A DNA stretch of 46,140 nucleotides from an uncultured Pleurocapsa sp. (GTDB lineage Bacteria > Cyanobacteriota > Cyanobacteriia > Cyanobacteriales > Xenococcaceae), in contig CALLPS010000002.1 of the NCBI GenBank assembly GCA_938015355.1, positions 1 to 46,140 on the forward strand. The letters run 5' to 3'. Positions within the stretch are counted from its first letter, which is position 1. Each line of letters opens with the position of its first letter. The translations under genes were made by a program, and so were the position numbers. The notes under the pieces are model-generated. The model did no database searches and was not told the origin of the DNA. It was given only the letters and a program-made list of their open reading frames with translations. Positions 1-9,350 of the stretch are shown here, in pieces.

Positions 1-183
1 ACAAAATAGTCTCTTAAAATAACTTTTATTTTAGATTTTCTTTGTATTTTGGCTACTTGAGATACAACTTTTAGCTGATGCCATGATGAATTCTAAAATT
101 TACGATAGTACTGTAGTTTAAAAATAGTTTAGTTTTATAATCCCAGCAAAACTAACAGCGCAAAAAGCCTGAAATATAAAACC

Positions 184-615
184 ATGGAAGAGAGAATAAT
201 CAATATTTTATTGGTAGAAGATGACGAGGTTGATGTCATGAACGTCAAACGAGCGTTCAAAAAGTACAAAATCACGAATCCCTTGTTCTTAGCTGGTAAC
301 GGGATTGAAGCATTATATATGTTGCAGTCTCAAAACGGCGAACCTCCTCTAGTGCCAGAAAATAGAAGATTAATCTTACTAGACCTAAATATGCCCAAAA
401 TGAACGGTCTAGAATTTCTTCAAGAATTAAGACAAAATGAAGAATTAAAACGGACTCCTGTAATTGTTTTGACCACTTCTGATGAAGATCGCGATCGCAT
501 AGAAGCCTATAACCTAAATGTTGCTGGATATATTCTTAAACCTGTTACTTTTGTTAATTTTGCCGAAGTAATGGTTGCTTTGAATAAATATTGGGCTTTG
601 TGTGAAATGCCATAG
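184..615 (+). CDS. Single-domain response regulator (Rcp1/CheY-like)
   Basis: The 143-residue protein is a receiver domain with no output domain. The acidic pocket is VEDDE near residue 12, the phosphoacceptor Asp67 lies in LLDLNMP, and the conserved lysine is Lys119 in LKP. This long-loop type, which begins LLVEDDEVD, is typical of cyanobacterial phosphorelay proteins such as phytochrome partners (family knowledge). It lies 24 bp upstream of a REC-histidine kinase whose receiver begins almost identically, so the two are probably co-transcribed and exchange phosphate (inference). The signal it serves cannot be read from the sequence. Confidence 0.92.
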   Translation: MEERIINILLVEDDEVDVMNVKRAFKKYKITNPLFLAGNGIEALYMLQSQNGEPPLVPENRRLILLDLNMPKMNGLEFLQELRQNEELKRTPVIVLTTSDEDRDRIEAYNLNVAGYILKPVTFVNFAEVMVALNKYWALCEMP

Positions 616-639
616 TTAATGAATAATTGATAATTGATA

Positions 640-1950
640 ATGAATGAGGAACAGTATTCAATACTACTGGTTGATGATGACGAAGTTGATCGCCTTACGG
701 TTAAACGAGCTTTTAAAAAAGCTAATTTTTCGGCAATATTAACTGAAGTACAAAATGGTCAAGAAGCACTAGCTAATCTAGCATCAAAAGCGCAAGATTG
801 TGACTCTAACTGTGCAGAAAAAGAGATTGACAACTCTAAAACTAATGGAGATAAAAGCAATCTACTACAGGTTGCCACCACCACTAATCAGGATTTCGAT
901 TTAGTTTTACTGGATTATCGTTTGCCAGATATTAATGGTTTAAATTTAATTGCCGAAATCAAAGCTTTAAATTTAGATTTACCCATAATTGTTCTCACTG
1001 GTCAAGGTGATGAAGAGATTGCTGTAGAAATTATGAAAGCTGGGGCGGCAGACTACATATCAAAAGGGAAAATAGAGCCAGAAAGTTTAGCCAAAGCAAT
1101 TACTAGTGCGATTCGCATCCACAAAGCAGAGCAAGCAGTAGAAGCTGTCAATGAACGTCTTCGCGCTGGTAACGAATTATTGTTACTCAAAAATCAAGAA
1201 TTAGAAAAACAGAAGCAACAAATAAAATTACAAAACATAAAATTACAAGAATCCTATAATCTTAAGTCTGAGTTTTTAGCAACCATGTCCCACGAATTAC
1301 GCACGCCAATGAATGCGATTATGGGCTTTTCTCAACTGTTACTGCGCCAGTATCCCGATCCTCTTTCCGAACAGCAACAAAATCTAATTCAGCGGATTTT
1401 CAATAATGGAAAAAACTTACTGGACATGATTAATGAAATGCTTGATTTTTCTAAAATCGAAGCAGGAAAACTAGATTTAAATCCACAAAAACTAGATCTA
1501 AATTTTTTAATTAAATTAACTGTGGAAGAATTACGTTCTTTAGCTTTACAAAAAAATCTTAGTTTAGTCACCGATATCCAACTAGAGGATAGTTTCTTAG
1601 TTCAAGATTCTAACTTTATTAAACGAACTTTAATCAACTTGCTTTCCAATGCCCTCAAGTTTACCGAATCGGGTGGAGTGATAGTCAGAGCTTGGGAAAT
1701 AGAGGATACAACCATTGCTATTGCCGTTACTGACACAGGAATCGGCATTGCCTCAGAAGATCAAAACAAAATATTTCAGGCTTTCAGACAAGGAGATCAA
1801 ACTTTTACCCGCGAACATGCAGGAACAGGTTTGGGGTTAGCCATTTCGGAATCTTTAGTTAAGATGATGAAAGGCAAAATTTTAGTGAATAGCGAATTAG
1901 GTGAAGGGTCTACATTTATAGTTGAAATCCCTCGTAAGTACGATGCTTAG
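640..1950 (+). CDS. REC-histidine kinase (N-terminal receiver, HisKA, HATPase)
   Basis: This is a two-component kinase of about 436 residues. An N-terminal receiver (phosphoacceptor near Asp92 in LLDYRLP) carries an unusually long polar insertion between its second and third strands. A coiled-coil linker leads to a HisKA H-box (MSHELRTP, His about 218), an N-box (LINLLSNALKF) and G-boxes (DTGIGI, GTGLGL). No membrane segment or sensor domain is visible, so the input is probably phosphotransfer or a partner protein. The ORF track starts at a TTG at 634; I prefer the ATG at 640. It sits between a lone receiver and another REC-kinase. Confidence 0.9.
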   Translation: MNEEQYSILLVDDDEVDRLTVKRAFKKANFSAILTEVQNGQEALANLASKAQDCDSNCAEKEIDNSKTNGDKSNLLQVATTTNQDFDLVLLDYRLPDINGLNLIAEIKALNLDLPIIVLTGQGDEEIAVEIMKAGAADYISKGKIEPESLAKAITSAIRIHKAEQAVEAVNERLRAGNELLLLKNQELEKQKQQIKLQNIKLQESYNLKSEFLATMSHELRTPMNAIMGFSQLLLRQYPDPLSEQQQNLIQRIFNNGKNLLDMINEMLDFSKIEAGKLDLNPQKLDLNFLIKLTVEELRSLALQKNLSLVTDIQLEDSFLVQDSNFIKRTLINLLSNALKFTESGGVIVRAWEIEDTTIAIAVTDTGIGIASEDQNKIFQAFRQGDQTFTREHAGTGLGLAISESLVKMMKGKILVNSELGEGSTFIVEIPRKYDA

Positions 1951-2011
1951 GTAAATAGATATTATTTAGTATGATAGATAATTTGTCTTTTTTATAACTT
2001 TTTCATAAACA

Positions 2012-3100
2012 ATGTCTGTCCCAACAACTATCAAAAATAATTATATTCTGGCAGTAGATGATATTCCCGACAACCTTCTCTTAGTTCAGCTAGCCCTTGA
2101 ACAAGAAGGACATCAAGTCGTTTTAGCTCATAATGGAGAGACAGCCTTAGCACATATAAAACAAGCTCCTCCTAGTCTTATTTTGCTAGATGTAATGATG
2201 CCTGGAATGGATGGTTATGAGGTAACGCGACGCATCCGTGAGGATAAAAATATTCCTTTTATCCCTATCTTGTTAGTTACAGCCAGAGTAGAATCTAGCC
2301 TGGTAACGGGATTAGATGCGGGGGCAGATGAATTTGTCCGCAAGCCTTTTCAGATCGACGAATTACAGGCTAGGGTACGATCTATGTTACGTCTCAAGGA
2401 AACCATCGATCAGCGAGAAAATTTTGTTTCTTGTTTGACTCATGACCTACGCACCCCCCTAGTAGCAGCCAACCGTATGCTGGATCTGATTTTGCAACAA
2501 GCCTTTGGCGATGTTACCTGTGAACAACAAGAAGCGATCGCCAATATTGTCAGTAGTAATGATAATATGTTGGAGATGTTGAACACCCTCCTAGAAACTC
2601 ATCACTATGAATTAGGGCAAAAAACCCTTAGTTTTATTCCTGTCGATTTAAAACAATTAGTTGATGAAGTTATTACCGAACTTAAGCCCCTGGCAATGGA
2701 CAAGGATATTGAGCTTTCAAATGATTCTGCCGATAATGTTCCTGAAATCAAAGGAGATCGTCTAGAGTTACGCCGAGTAATTACTAACCTGGTTAGCAAT
2801 GCCATCAAGTTTACTGATCAGGGAAGTGTCAAAGTGGCTCTATCTCAAAGCGATTCGGATGTAATTATTCAAGTAAAGGATACGGGAATTGGCATATCAC
2901 CCCAAGAACAACAAGCTATTTTCCAACGGTATCATCAAGGAAATCATCGACGGGCAGGAAAAGGTTTAGGGTTATATCTTTGTCAACAAATTATCAATGC
3001 TCATCAGGGAAAACTGACAGTAGAATCTCAAAGTAATTTAGATAATAGTAATTTAGATAACAGTGGAACTACTTTTACTTGTTCTCTGCCTAAATCTTAG
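2012..3100 (+). CDS. REC-histidine kinase (second)
   Basis: This 362-residue protein has an N-terminal receiver (Asp60 in LLDVMMP, lysine in RKPF) and a HisKA domain whose H-box reads LTHDLRTP (His144). The HATPase core has VTNLVSNAIKF, DTGIGI and GKGLGLYL. No sensor or membrane segment is seen. The C-terminus carries a 15-nt tandem duplication encoding SNLDN twice. It follows the previous kinase after about 60 bp in the same orientation, which suggests a three-gene phosphorelay operon (inference). The family is typical of soluble cyanobacterial hybrid kinases. Confidence 0.9.
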   Translation: MSVPTTIKNNYILAVDDIPDNLLLVQLALEQEGHQVVLAHNGETALAHIKQAPPSLILLDVMMPGMDGYEVTRRIREDKNIPFIPILLVTARVESSLVTGLDAGADEFVRKPFQIDELQARVRSMLRLKETIDQRENFVSCLTHDLRTPLVAANRMLDLILQQAFGDVTCEQQEAIANIVSSNDNMLEMLNTLLETHHYELGQKTLSFIPVDLKQLVDEVITELKPLAMDKDIELSNDSADNVPEIKGDRLELRRVITNLVSNAIKFTDQGSVKVALSQSDSDVIIQVKDTGIGISPQEQQAIFQRYHQGNHRRAGKGLGLYLCQQIINAHQGKLTVESQSNLDNSNLDNSGTTFTCSLPKS

Positions 3101-3110
3101 ATCTGCCCTT

Positions 3111-3136
3111 AACTAGCCCTAAACAAAGGACTAGTT
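3111..3136. terminator. Possible bidirectional terminator hairpin
   Basis: An imperfect 10-bp inverted repeat with a 6-nt loop lies between the convergent kinase and amylase genes. There is no long T-run, so termination is inferred from position only. Confidence 0.4.
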
Positions 3137-3157
3137 TCGCATCATATGCCGTATTTT

Positions 3158-4636
3158 CTATGATTTGGGAACCCAAACCGATACCGAACCTGCTAAACAG
3201 CGGAAGTTCGCCCAACCTTCATCATTAGTAGTAGTAGGTTCATCGATATGTTTGGTTAGATCGATATAAGTTTGGTTTGGTTGACCGATTTCCATCCATT
3301 TTGTACCTTGATCACCATTACTCAAAACTACTGCTATGCCCCCCGGATGATTCTCATCACCTAGTCTTGTCCAGCCAATACAGTTTCCATGGTCGAAGTA
3401 ATCATACTGATCACCATAGGCGAGATCTTGACGAGCCTGGAGAAACTTATCAATTAGCCATTGATGGGAATCCATCCAAATCTCGTATTCTTGTCCATCT
3501 CTGCCAACATCCTGGTAATGTGCGCCATAATAGTCAGCATAGAAAATGCAAGGATAACCATCTCTTCTTAGCAAAATTAGAGCATAGGCTAAAGGTTTAA
3601 ACCAGGCTTCAACCACCGACTCTAAAGCTTGCAAAGGCTGAGAATCATGATTCTCTACTAGAGTTACTGCTAGGGTAGGTTGGTCTTTAACTAAGGTGCC
3701 ATCAAATATTTGACGCATATCAAAGTTATTACCCGTTTTACTCGCCTCGGTAAAGTTATAGTGTAAAGGTGCATCAAATAAAGCCACATCCCCACCAGTC
3801 TCACCAATAAAGTGGTGTAGAGCTTCAATATTTCCCGACCAATATTCTCCCACAGCAAATAGAGGTTTTCCCGAACGTTCTCTTACATGGTTTAGCCAAT
3901 TAGGAAAAAATCCTGCTTTGACATGTTTAACGGCATCGAAACGGAAACCATCGACATCGGTAGTGTCTACATACCATTCACCCCAATACATAAGTTCTCC
4001 CCTGACCTCAGGGTGTTCGACATCGAGGTCGCAACCCATCAGATAATCAAAGGAACCCTTGGCTAAATCTACCTGTTCGTCAAATTGCTTATCTTTAAAT
4101 AGATAGATAGCATCAGCATCTCCGTCATAGGCATTATAATCAACCGCATCGAAATGATACCAATGCCATTGTAAGCTGGAATACTTATCCCCACGCCCAG
4201 GAAAAGTAAAGTGAGTCCAGGTTTTTACTGTCTGCAAATCTCCGATTGCTTCGTGGCGATTGTGGGGATTCATTGGTGTTGCTTCAACTTCTTCTTCCTG
4301 ATCCCCCCCCAGCTTATGATTTAAGACCACGTCTGCATAGATGCGGATGCCAGCCTCTTGAGCTACCTTAATCGCATTAATATATTCATCTTTTGTACCG
4401 TATTTAGTTCTAACCGAACCTTTTTGGTCAAATTCACCCAAATCGAACATATCGTAGACACCATAACCTACGTCATAACCACCAGCAGTACCTTTATAGG
4501 CAGGAGGCAGCCACAAAGAAGTAACTCCGATCTTTGCCAATTCCGCAGCATTTTCTGCCACTTGATTCCATAAACTACCATCGGGTTCATTGTACCAATG
4601 GAAATATTGCATCATTACGCCGTTAAATTCAGACAT
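3158..4636 (-). CDS. Cytoplasmic alpha-amylase (GH13)
   Basis: A 492-residue glycoside hydrolase family 13 enzyme expected to cleave internal alpha-1,4 bonds of glycogen or maltodextrins. The catalytic residues are visible: nucleophile Asp234 in GFRFDAVKH, acid/base Glu264 in AVGEYW, and transition-state stabiliser Asp331 in VENHDSQ. Region I is ADVVLNH near residue 101. There is no signal peptide, so it should act on internal storage glucan. Length fits the bacterial cytoplasmic amylases that begin MQYFHWY. It is monocistronic and convergent with the kinase operon. Confidence 0.95.
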   Translation of the reverse strand: MSEFNGVMMQYFHWYNEPDGSLWNQVAENAAELAKIGVTSLWLPPAYKGTAGGYDVGYGVYDMFDLGEFDQKGSVRTKYGTKDEYINAIKVAQEAGIRIYADVVLNHKLGGDQEEEVEATPMNPHNRHEAIGDLQTVKTWTHFTFPGRGDKYSSLQWHWYHFDAVDYNAYDGDADAIYLFKDKQFDEQVDLAKGSFDYLMGCDLDVEHPEVRGELMYWGEWYVDTTDVDGFRFDAVKHVKAGFFPNWLNHVRERSGKPLFAVGEYWSGNIEALHHFIGETGGDVALFDAPLHYNFTEASKTGNNFDMRQIFDGTLVKDQPTLAVTLVENHDSQPLQALESVVEAWFKPLAYALILLRRDGYPCIFYADYYGAHYQDVGRDGQEYEIWMDSHQWLIDKFLQARQDLAYGDQYDYFDHGNCIGWTRLGDENHPGGIAVVLSNGDQGTKWMEIGQPNQTYIDLTKHIDEPTTTNDEGWANFRCLAGSVSVWVPKS

Positions 4637-4650
4637 ATTAAAATTCCTAG

Positions 4651-4678
4651 TCTAGAAGCTAAATTCTAGAAGCTAAAT
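4651..4678. repeat. 14-bp perfect tandem duplication upstream of the amylase
   Basis: The unit TCTAGAAGCTAAAT occurs twice in direct succession, 15-42 bp upstream of the amylase start codon. It could affect leader or promoter spacing; no function is shown. Confidence 0.6.
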
Positions 4679-4879
4679 ATTTATAGATTAATGGGATTTT
4701 TGGTAACAAATAAGTAATAAATCTTTAGTTTTTACTTTAATTAGTCAATATTATCTATGTTCCCCCTAACAAATGAAATCATCCCTTGGATATATCTAAA
4801 ATCAGTAAAGTTATGTCCTGTTATAGATTCGCGATCGCTTTACTAATTGTTCTAATAAAAGTGAAGTTAAAAAAAAAAT

Positions 4880-5419
4880 ATGTCTCAGGTAAACATCGGA
4901 TTAACAGAAGAACAGCGTCATGGGGTAATCGAATTACTCAACCGTGACTTAGCTGACCTTTATCTACTACTAATTAAAACTAAAAAGTATCATTGGGATA
5001 TTGTTGGGCCTCAATTCCGCACTCTACACACACTGTGGGAAGAACACTATAATGCCTTAACTATTAACATTGATGCGATCGCCGAACGAGTTAGAATCCT
5101 CGGTGGTTATCCTTTGGGGACAGCAGCAGGATTTATTGAATACGGCACAATCAAAGAACATCCTAACGATCTCCCTAATGCTAACGAAATGGTGGTTCGC
5201 TTAGTAAACGACCACGAACAAGTGATTCGTAACCTCAGAGAAGATATCGATAAATCTGGCGATGAGTATCACGACCAAGGTACTGCGGATTTTTTAACAG
5301 GATTAATGGAACAACACGAAGAAATGGCTTGGATGTTGCGTTCTTTTATCGAAGGTGAAAAATTACAAAGTAGTGGCGATCGCTCTGGATTAGAGACTAA
5401 GCCCACTGTTAACGCTTAA
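4880..5419 (+). CDS. dps: Dps-family ferritin-like protein
   Basis: A 179-residue mini-ferritin. Dps proteins form dodecamers, oxidise ferrous iron with peroxide, and protect DNA. The intersubunit ferroxidase ligands are visible as His38 (KKYHWD), His50, Asp65 and Glu69 (IDAIAER), with the spacing of classical Dps. The C-terminal tail after about residue 160 is polar and may contact DNA or simply be disordered. Start at ATG 4880 follows an A-tract without a clear Shine-Dalgarno. The next gene is a stress protein about 95 bp downstream, consistent with a stress-response pair. Confidence 0.95.
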   Translation: MSQVNIGLTEEQRHGVIELLNRDLADLYLLLIKTKKYHWDIVGPQFRTLHTLWEEHYNALTINIDAIAERVRILGGYPLGTAAGFIEYGTIKEHPNDLPNANEMVVRLVNDHEQVIRNLREDIDKSGDEYHDQGTADFLTGLMEQHEEMAWMLRSFIEGEKLQSSGDRSGLETKPTVNA

Positions 5420-5513
5420 GCAATCAGTGTCAAAGAAAGAATCATCATGTTTCTTTCTACTCTTTTTTCTTCAAACAAAACAGCAAAAACTATCAAGCAA
5501 AATTTCAAATAAT

Positions 5514-6281
5514 ATGACAGAGGTATACAAAGCAGAACGGACTATTACTGCCGTACTCAAAGAAGAATCACAAGTAGATCAACTGGTGCGCCGTTTAATC
5601 GATCGCGGTGTCCCCCAAGACCATATCTCCCTAATGGGTCAGAATTTTGAATCTAAAACTCGTATTTCAGGTTTTATTTCCAAAAAGGATGTAATTTTAG
5701 GTGGTTTACGCACAGGGGCGGTTTTTGGTTCCCTATTTGGTTCTCTTCTCAGTCTCTTTACTGGGATGGGAGTGCTGTTTATCCCCTTTATCGGTTCGGT
5801 GGTAGCCGCAGGACCAATCACTTCAGTATTATTGGGCGCAGCCTCTGGTGCGATCGCTGGTAGTGCTGGTGCAGGATTGGCTTCCGCATTAGCTACTTTA
5901 GGAATGCCCGAGGAAAAAGCAGCAATTTATGAAACCCGTGTCAAAGCGGGAGAATATCTCTTGATGGTGGAAGTTCCTGCTAATAGATCTGGCGAATATC
6001 AGCTATTAATTGAAAGCGCTGGTGGTGAAGAGATCCACATCAACGAATCTGCACTACCTCGTCCTTGTCCTGGTCAATGCAATGGAGTGGAAGATTTATC
6101 TCCCGAAATTCGCTCCCATCTTTCAGAAGCAGCACAGCAAGATTTTATTGAGTGCTACAACACAGTTTTGAATCAGACTGATGATGAGACCAAAGCCGAA
6201 CATCAAGCTTGGGCAACGATTAAGGATAAGTACGATGAAGATGAAAACGGTGTTTGGTCAAAATCTAAAGTAGTTGCCTAA
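5514..6281 (+). CDS. GSP17M-like glycine-zipper protein with C-terminal ChaB domain
   Basis: A protein of about 255 residues. The N-terminal domain resembles general stress protein 17M, with a fold beginning [13 protein letters not shown] long Gly/Ala-rich hydrophobic segment (about residues 60-125) looks like a membrane-inserting glycine zipper and ends LGMPEEKA. The C-terminal roughly 60 residues fit the ChaB family ([22 protein letters not shown]). The track extends to an upstream start at 5427, but those 29 residues look like untranslated leader, and ATG 5514 ([10 protein letters not shown]) matches the domain boundary. A role in membrane or osmotic stress is inferred from family and neighbours. 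Confidence 0.8.
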   Translation: MTEVYKAERTITAVLKEESQVDQLVRRLIDRGVPQDHISLMGQNFESKTRISGFISKKDVILGGLRTGAVFGSLFGSLLSLFTGMGVLFIPFIGSVVAAGPITSVLLGAASGAIAGSAGAGLASALATLGMPEEKAAIYETRVKAGEYLLMVEVPANRSGEYQLLIESAGGEEIHINESALPRPCPGQCNGVEDLSPEIRSHLSEAAQQDFIECYNTVLNQTDDETKAEHQAWATIKDKYDEDENGVWSKSKVVA

Positions 6282-6338
6282 ACCAACAATTAACTAAAAA
6301 TCAATCAAATAATTATTATTAACCGAACAGCATTGAAT

Positions 6339-6370
6339 AAGGCTTCTCCTGTAACTGGGAGGAGTCTTTT
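6339..6370 (+). terminator. Rho-independent terminator
   Basis: An 11-bp stem (two G-U pairs) with an 8-nt loop is followed by a short T-run. It lies 57 bp after the GSP17M/ChaB gene and should end the dps operon. Confidence 0.75.
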
Positions 6371-6541
6371 GCGGTTTAAATGAGATTTGAAAAAGCGATC
6401 GCCGAGCAGTTAAAGCATAATTTATGCCCAATGGATATGAATATTGAAGGAAATATTAAATCTGTCAAGATATATAGATATTTCGTTACAAAACTTGTTA
6501 ACATTGTTTACATAAGTTAATAAAACAACGGAAAAATATCT

Positions 6542-7504
6542 ATGCCATTTACTATAGATTCAGCTCGTAACATCTTCTCCAGCAATACTTTGACTGCTGA
6601 TGCAGTACCAGCGTTAACAGCTAGATTTAATCAGCTTAGTGCAGAAGATCAATTGGCTTGGATCTGGTTTGCTTACTTGGAGATGGGCAAAAGTATTACA
6701 ATCGCTGCTCCTGGGGCTGCTAATATGCAGTTTGCCGAGATTACTCTTAATGAGATCAAAGCAATGAGCTTTCAAGAACAATCTCAAGTAATGTGCGATT
6801 TGGCTAACCATGCGGACACTCCTATCTGCCGAACCTACGCTACTTGGACTGCTAACATTAAACTGGGTTTCTGGTACAAGCTGGGAGAATTAATGGAGCA
6901 AGGTGTTGTTGCGCCGATTCCTGAGGGTTATAAACTTTCCGCTAATGCCAATGCGGTACTAGTTTCCCTCCAAGGGTTAGATGCGGGTCAACAAATTACC
7001 GTGCTACGTAATACCGTAGTAGATATGGGATTTGACACTGATAAAATGGGCAATTTCAAGAGCGTTAGTGCTCCTGTCGCTCCTCCTACAGAAATCACTA
7101 AACGAACCAAAGTCAATATTGAAGGTGTTACAAATCCCACCATATTGAACTACATGAATTTATTAAATGCGAATGACTTTGATGAGTTGATTAAGTTATT
7201 TGCGGCAGATGGTGCACTACAACCTCCTTTCAAAAAGCCAATTGTCGGGAAAGATTCTGTATTCAAGTTTTTCAAAGAAGAATGTCCCAATCTTAAGCTA
7301 GCTCCTGAACGTGGCGTTGAAGAACCCGTAGAAGATGGTTATACTCAAGTCAAAGTTACAGGAAAAGTACAAACTCCTTGGTTTGGTGCTGGGGTGGGCA
7401 TGAATATGTCCTGGAGATTTTTGCTTAATTCTGAAAACAAAATTTTCTTTGTGGCGATCGATTTATTAGCTTCGCCTCAAGAATTGCTTAAGCTAGCTCG
7501 TTAA
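6542..7504 (+). CDS. ocp: Orange carotenoid protein (OCP1 type)
   Basis: A 320-residue photoactive carotenoprotein that binds a ketocarotenoid, is activated by blue-green light and quenches phycobilisome excitation. The N-terminal helical domain (about 1-165) and C-terminal NTF2-like domain (about 190-320) are joined by a flexible linker. Family-defining positions are retained: the Tyr and Trp that hydrogen-bond the carotenoid keto group (in LNYMN and MSWRF), and the salt-bridge Arg (TVLRN) and Glu (FFKEEC). It closely resembles the Synechocystis OCP1 sequence as I remember it. The frp gene follows, which supports the OCP1 class. Confidence 0.98.
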   Translation: MPFTIDSARNIFSSNTLTADAVPALTARFNQLSAEDQLAWIWFAYLEMGKSITIAAPGAANMQFAEITLNEIKAMSFQEQSQVMCDLANHADTPICRTYATWTANIKLGFWYKLGELMEQGVVAPIPEGYKLSANANAVLVSLQGLDAGQQITVLRNTVVDMGFDTDKMGNFKSVSAPVAPPTEITKRTKVNIEGVTNPTILNYMNLLNANDFDELIKLFAADGALQPPFKKPIVGKDSVFKFFKEECPNLKLAPERGVEEPVEDGYTQVKVTGKVQTPWFGAGVGMNMSWRFLLNSENKIFFVAIDLLASPQELLKLAR

Positions 7505-7634
7505 TTAAAAATTTAATATTATATCGAGTTTAAGAACTTCAAAGCCATATTGTATATTTCCAGTGGGCTTTGAAGTTTTCTAATCATAATTTAGACAAAA
7601 ATATCAAATCAAAATTCAGTTATTTATATTACAA

Positions 7635-7961
7635 GTGAGTAAAATTCAGTGGTCTGAAACAGAAAATAAAATAGCGCAACAAGCTTTTCAGACAGCTTAT
7701 CAAAGAGAAACTTCTACTTTAATTGCCAATGTTCGCGATCGCTCTGCAACCATTACCGAGTTACAGGATTTATGGAATTTACACGATCTCTTGAGTACAA
7801 AAAGATATGAAATAGATGGCAAATATAGCTACGACCCTGACTCGGCGGTATTCGACCTGGCTAATTTCATTAAAGAGGGCTGGCTTAGTCTTGAGGATCT
7901 CCGGGGCTTGAACTCAGAAGTACTTTCTAAAATATCTGCTTTGTTGCGGATGCAATACTAA
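7635..7961 (+). CDS. frp: Fluorescence recovery protein (FRP)
   Basis: A 108-residue helical protein that detaches OCP from the phycobilisome and speeds its reversion to the inactive orange form. The diagnostic stretch DLWNLHD followed by LSTKRYEIDGKY (about residues 45-64) contains the conserved Trp47, His50 and Asp51. The start is a GTG at 7635, giving the short form without the N-terminal extension. It lies 130 bp after ocp on the same strand, so either co-transcription or its own promoter is possible. Standard FRP length. Confidence 0.93.
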   Translation: MSKIQWSETENKIAQQAFQTAYQRETSTLIANVRDRSATITELQDLWNLHDLLSTKRYEIDGKYSYDPDSAVFDLANFIKEGWLSLEDLRGLNSEVLSKISALLRMQY

Positions 7962-8061
7962 CTTATTTGCTGTCTTCTTATTTTCGGAAATTACTACTAG
8001 AGATAGAGTCAAGTCTTCTTAAATTTTATTTACAATAAAAAAAACGAAAGAGGCAAGCAAA

Positions 8062-8298
8062 ATGGATAAATTAGAAAATAGCCTTTCTATAGAACAGGAA
8101 TTAAGTCACAGAGTATTTAGCGATCGCATTAAACAATTAACAGGAGAAGAAGCCCAGGATTTACTGGTACAAATGCACAAACAGATGATGATTAAGGACA
8201 ATCTTTATAAAGAATTGTTTTTGAGTCAGGAAAAAGACATCGTGGACTCTCTATTCGCCCTCAAAGATAAAAAAGGAGGAAACTACAGCTTTGATTGA
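8062..8298 (+). CDS. nblA: NblA-family phycobilisome degradation protein
   Basis: A 78-residue protein whose first 55 or so residues match the NblA pattern: SIEQELSHRVF, then EEAQDLLVQMHKQMM, then NLYKELF. NblA is a small helical adaptor that binds phycobiliproteins and recruits Clp protease when nutrients are scarce. The protein is longer than typical NblA (about 55-65 residues) because of a polar C-terminal tail after residue 56. It sits 100 bp downstream of frp, joining quenching control and antenna disassembly in one locus (context inference). A purine-rich stretch (GAAAGAGGC) precedes the ATG. Confidence 0.85.
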   Translation: MDKLENSLSIEQELSHRVFSDRIKQLTGEEAQDLLVQMHKQMMIKDNLYKELFLSQEKDIVDSLFALKDKKGGNYSFD

Positions 8299-8378
8299 TC
8301 GATTGCTCCGAGAAAAGAATTTCTGAGCCTTGATTACTCATTGTGTGTAAGTTTCCGCACCTTGATTACTAAACGATG

Positions 8379-9233
8379 TCAACTTTTAAAAAGTCCCTGG
8401 GGGCGTAACAAGAGAATCAGGATCATAATTGCTAAAGCAACTCCTAACTTATATTCTGAGCCTAACCAGGGAACACTCAACTCTTGAGCAATACCAATAA
8501 TGAAAGCTCCGGCGATCGCACCATAGACATTCCCAATCCCACCGAGAATTACCGAAGCAAACATTGGTAAAATCAAAAACCAACCCATATTAGGGCGCAC
8601 CACCGCAATTAGACCATACATTGCCCCAGCAAAAGCGGTTAATGTTCCTGTGATGATCCACGTCCAGAGAACAACCCGCTCCACATTAATTCCCGAAACT
8701 CTCGCCAAGTCAATATTATCGGCAACAGCTCGCATCGCTTTGCCAATTTTGGTATTTTGCAAAATCAAATGTAGCGCAATAATTGCGGCGATCGCTAATC
8801 CGACGACAATTACCCGATAATAAGCAATTTTCAGATCGCCAAACTCCAAAGCTCTAACTACAGGCAACTCATAAAGCTGATTTCCTCCGCCATAAAACAA
8901 TAAGATGCCGTTGCGGATAAATAGAGCTAGCCCAATCGAGATAATAATCAAAGTGGTATCACTGGCTCGGCGATCGCGCATTGGTTGCCAGAGGAGGTAT
9001 TCTGCAATCAACATGGCAACAATAGTACCTAACCCGCCCAAGATCATTGCTAACCAGATATTTATGCCTCCTGTATTAGCAAGCCAGGTTAGATAGGCTC
9101 CCAGAGTCATAAAGTCTCCATGAGCAAAGTTAGACAACTTGAGGATGCCATAAGTCAGAGTTAAGCCAATAGCAGCCAATGCCAAAATACTACCAATAGC
9201 GATGCCGTTAACAATAAGCTGGAGATCAAACAT
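8379..9233 (-). CDS. livH: Branched-chain/neutral amino acid ABC transporter permease (LivH type)
   Basis: A 284-residue polytopic inner-membrane permease with about eight hydrophobic segments. The family signature GLTLTYGILKLSNFAHGDFM is at the N-terminus, and the cytoplasmic ATPase-contact loop is near GKAMRAVADN. LivH works with LivM, LivG/F ATPases and a binding protein; in cyanobacteria such subunits belong to the neutral amino acid system N-I. None of the partners is in the window, so this is an orphan subunit gene, which is common in cyanobacteria where Nat subunits are scattered. Specificity cannot be read from the sequence. Confidence 0.93.
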   Translation of the reverse strand: MFDLQLIVNGIAIGSILALAAIGLTLTYGILKLSNFAHGDFMTLGAYLTWLANTGGINIWLAMILGGLGTIVAMLIAEYLLWQPMRDRRASDTTLIIISIGLALFIRNGILLFYGGGNQLYELPVVRALEFGDLKIAYYRVIVVGLAIAAIIALHLILQNTKIGKAMRAVADNIDLARVSGINVERVVLWTWIITGTLTAFAGAMYGLIAVVRPNMGWFLILPMFASVILGGIGNVYGAIAGAFIIGIAQELSVPWLGSEYKLGVALAIMILILLLRPQGLFKS

Positions 9234-9350
9234 GATAAATTTTGTCAGGTTATTAACCGTTTTCTGTTGTTAATTAGCCCCACTATATTAAAACAGCATC
9301 CAAATTAGGCTACTATCGCTAGTTAATTTATCAATTTTGTTGAGCAATAT

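Noticed and set aside
3277-3600. 107-residue plus-strand ORF
   Set aside because: Antisense to the alpha-amylase gene, which has all catalytic motifs.
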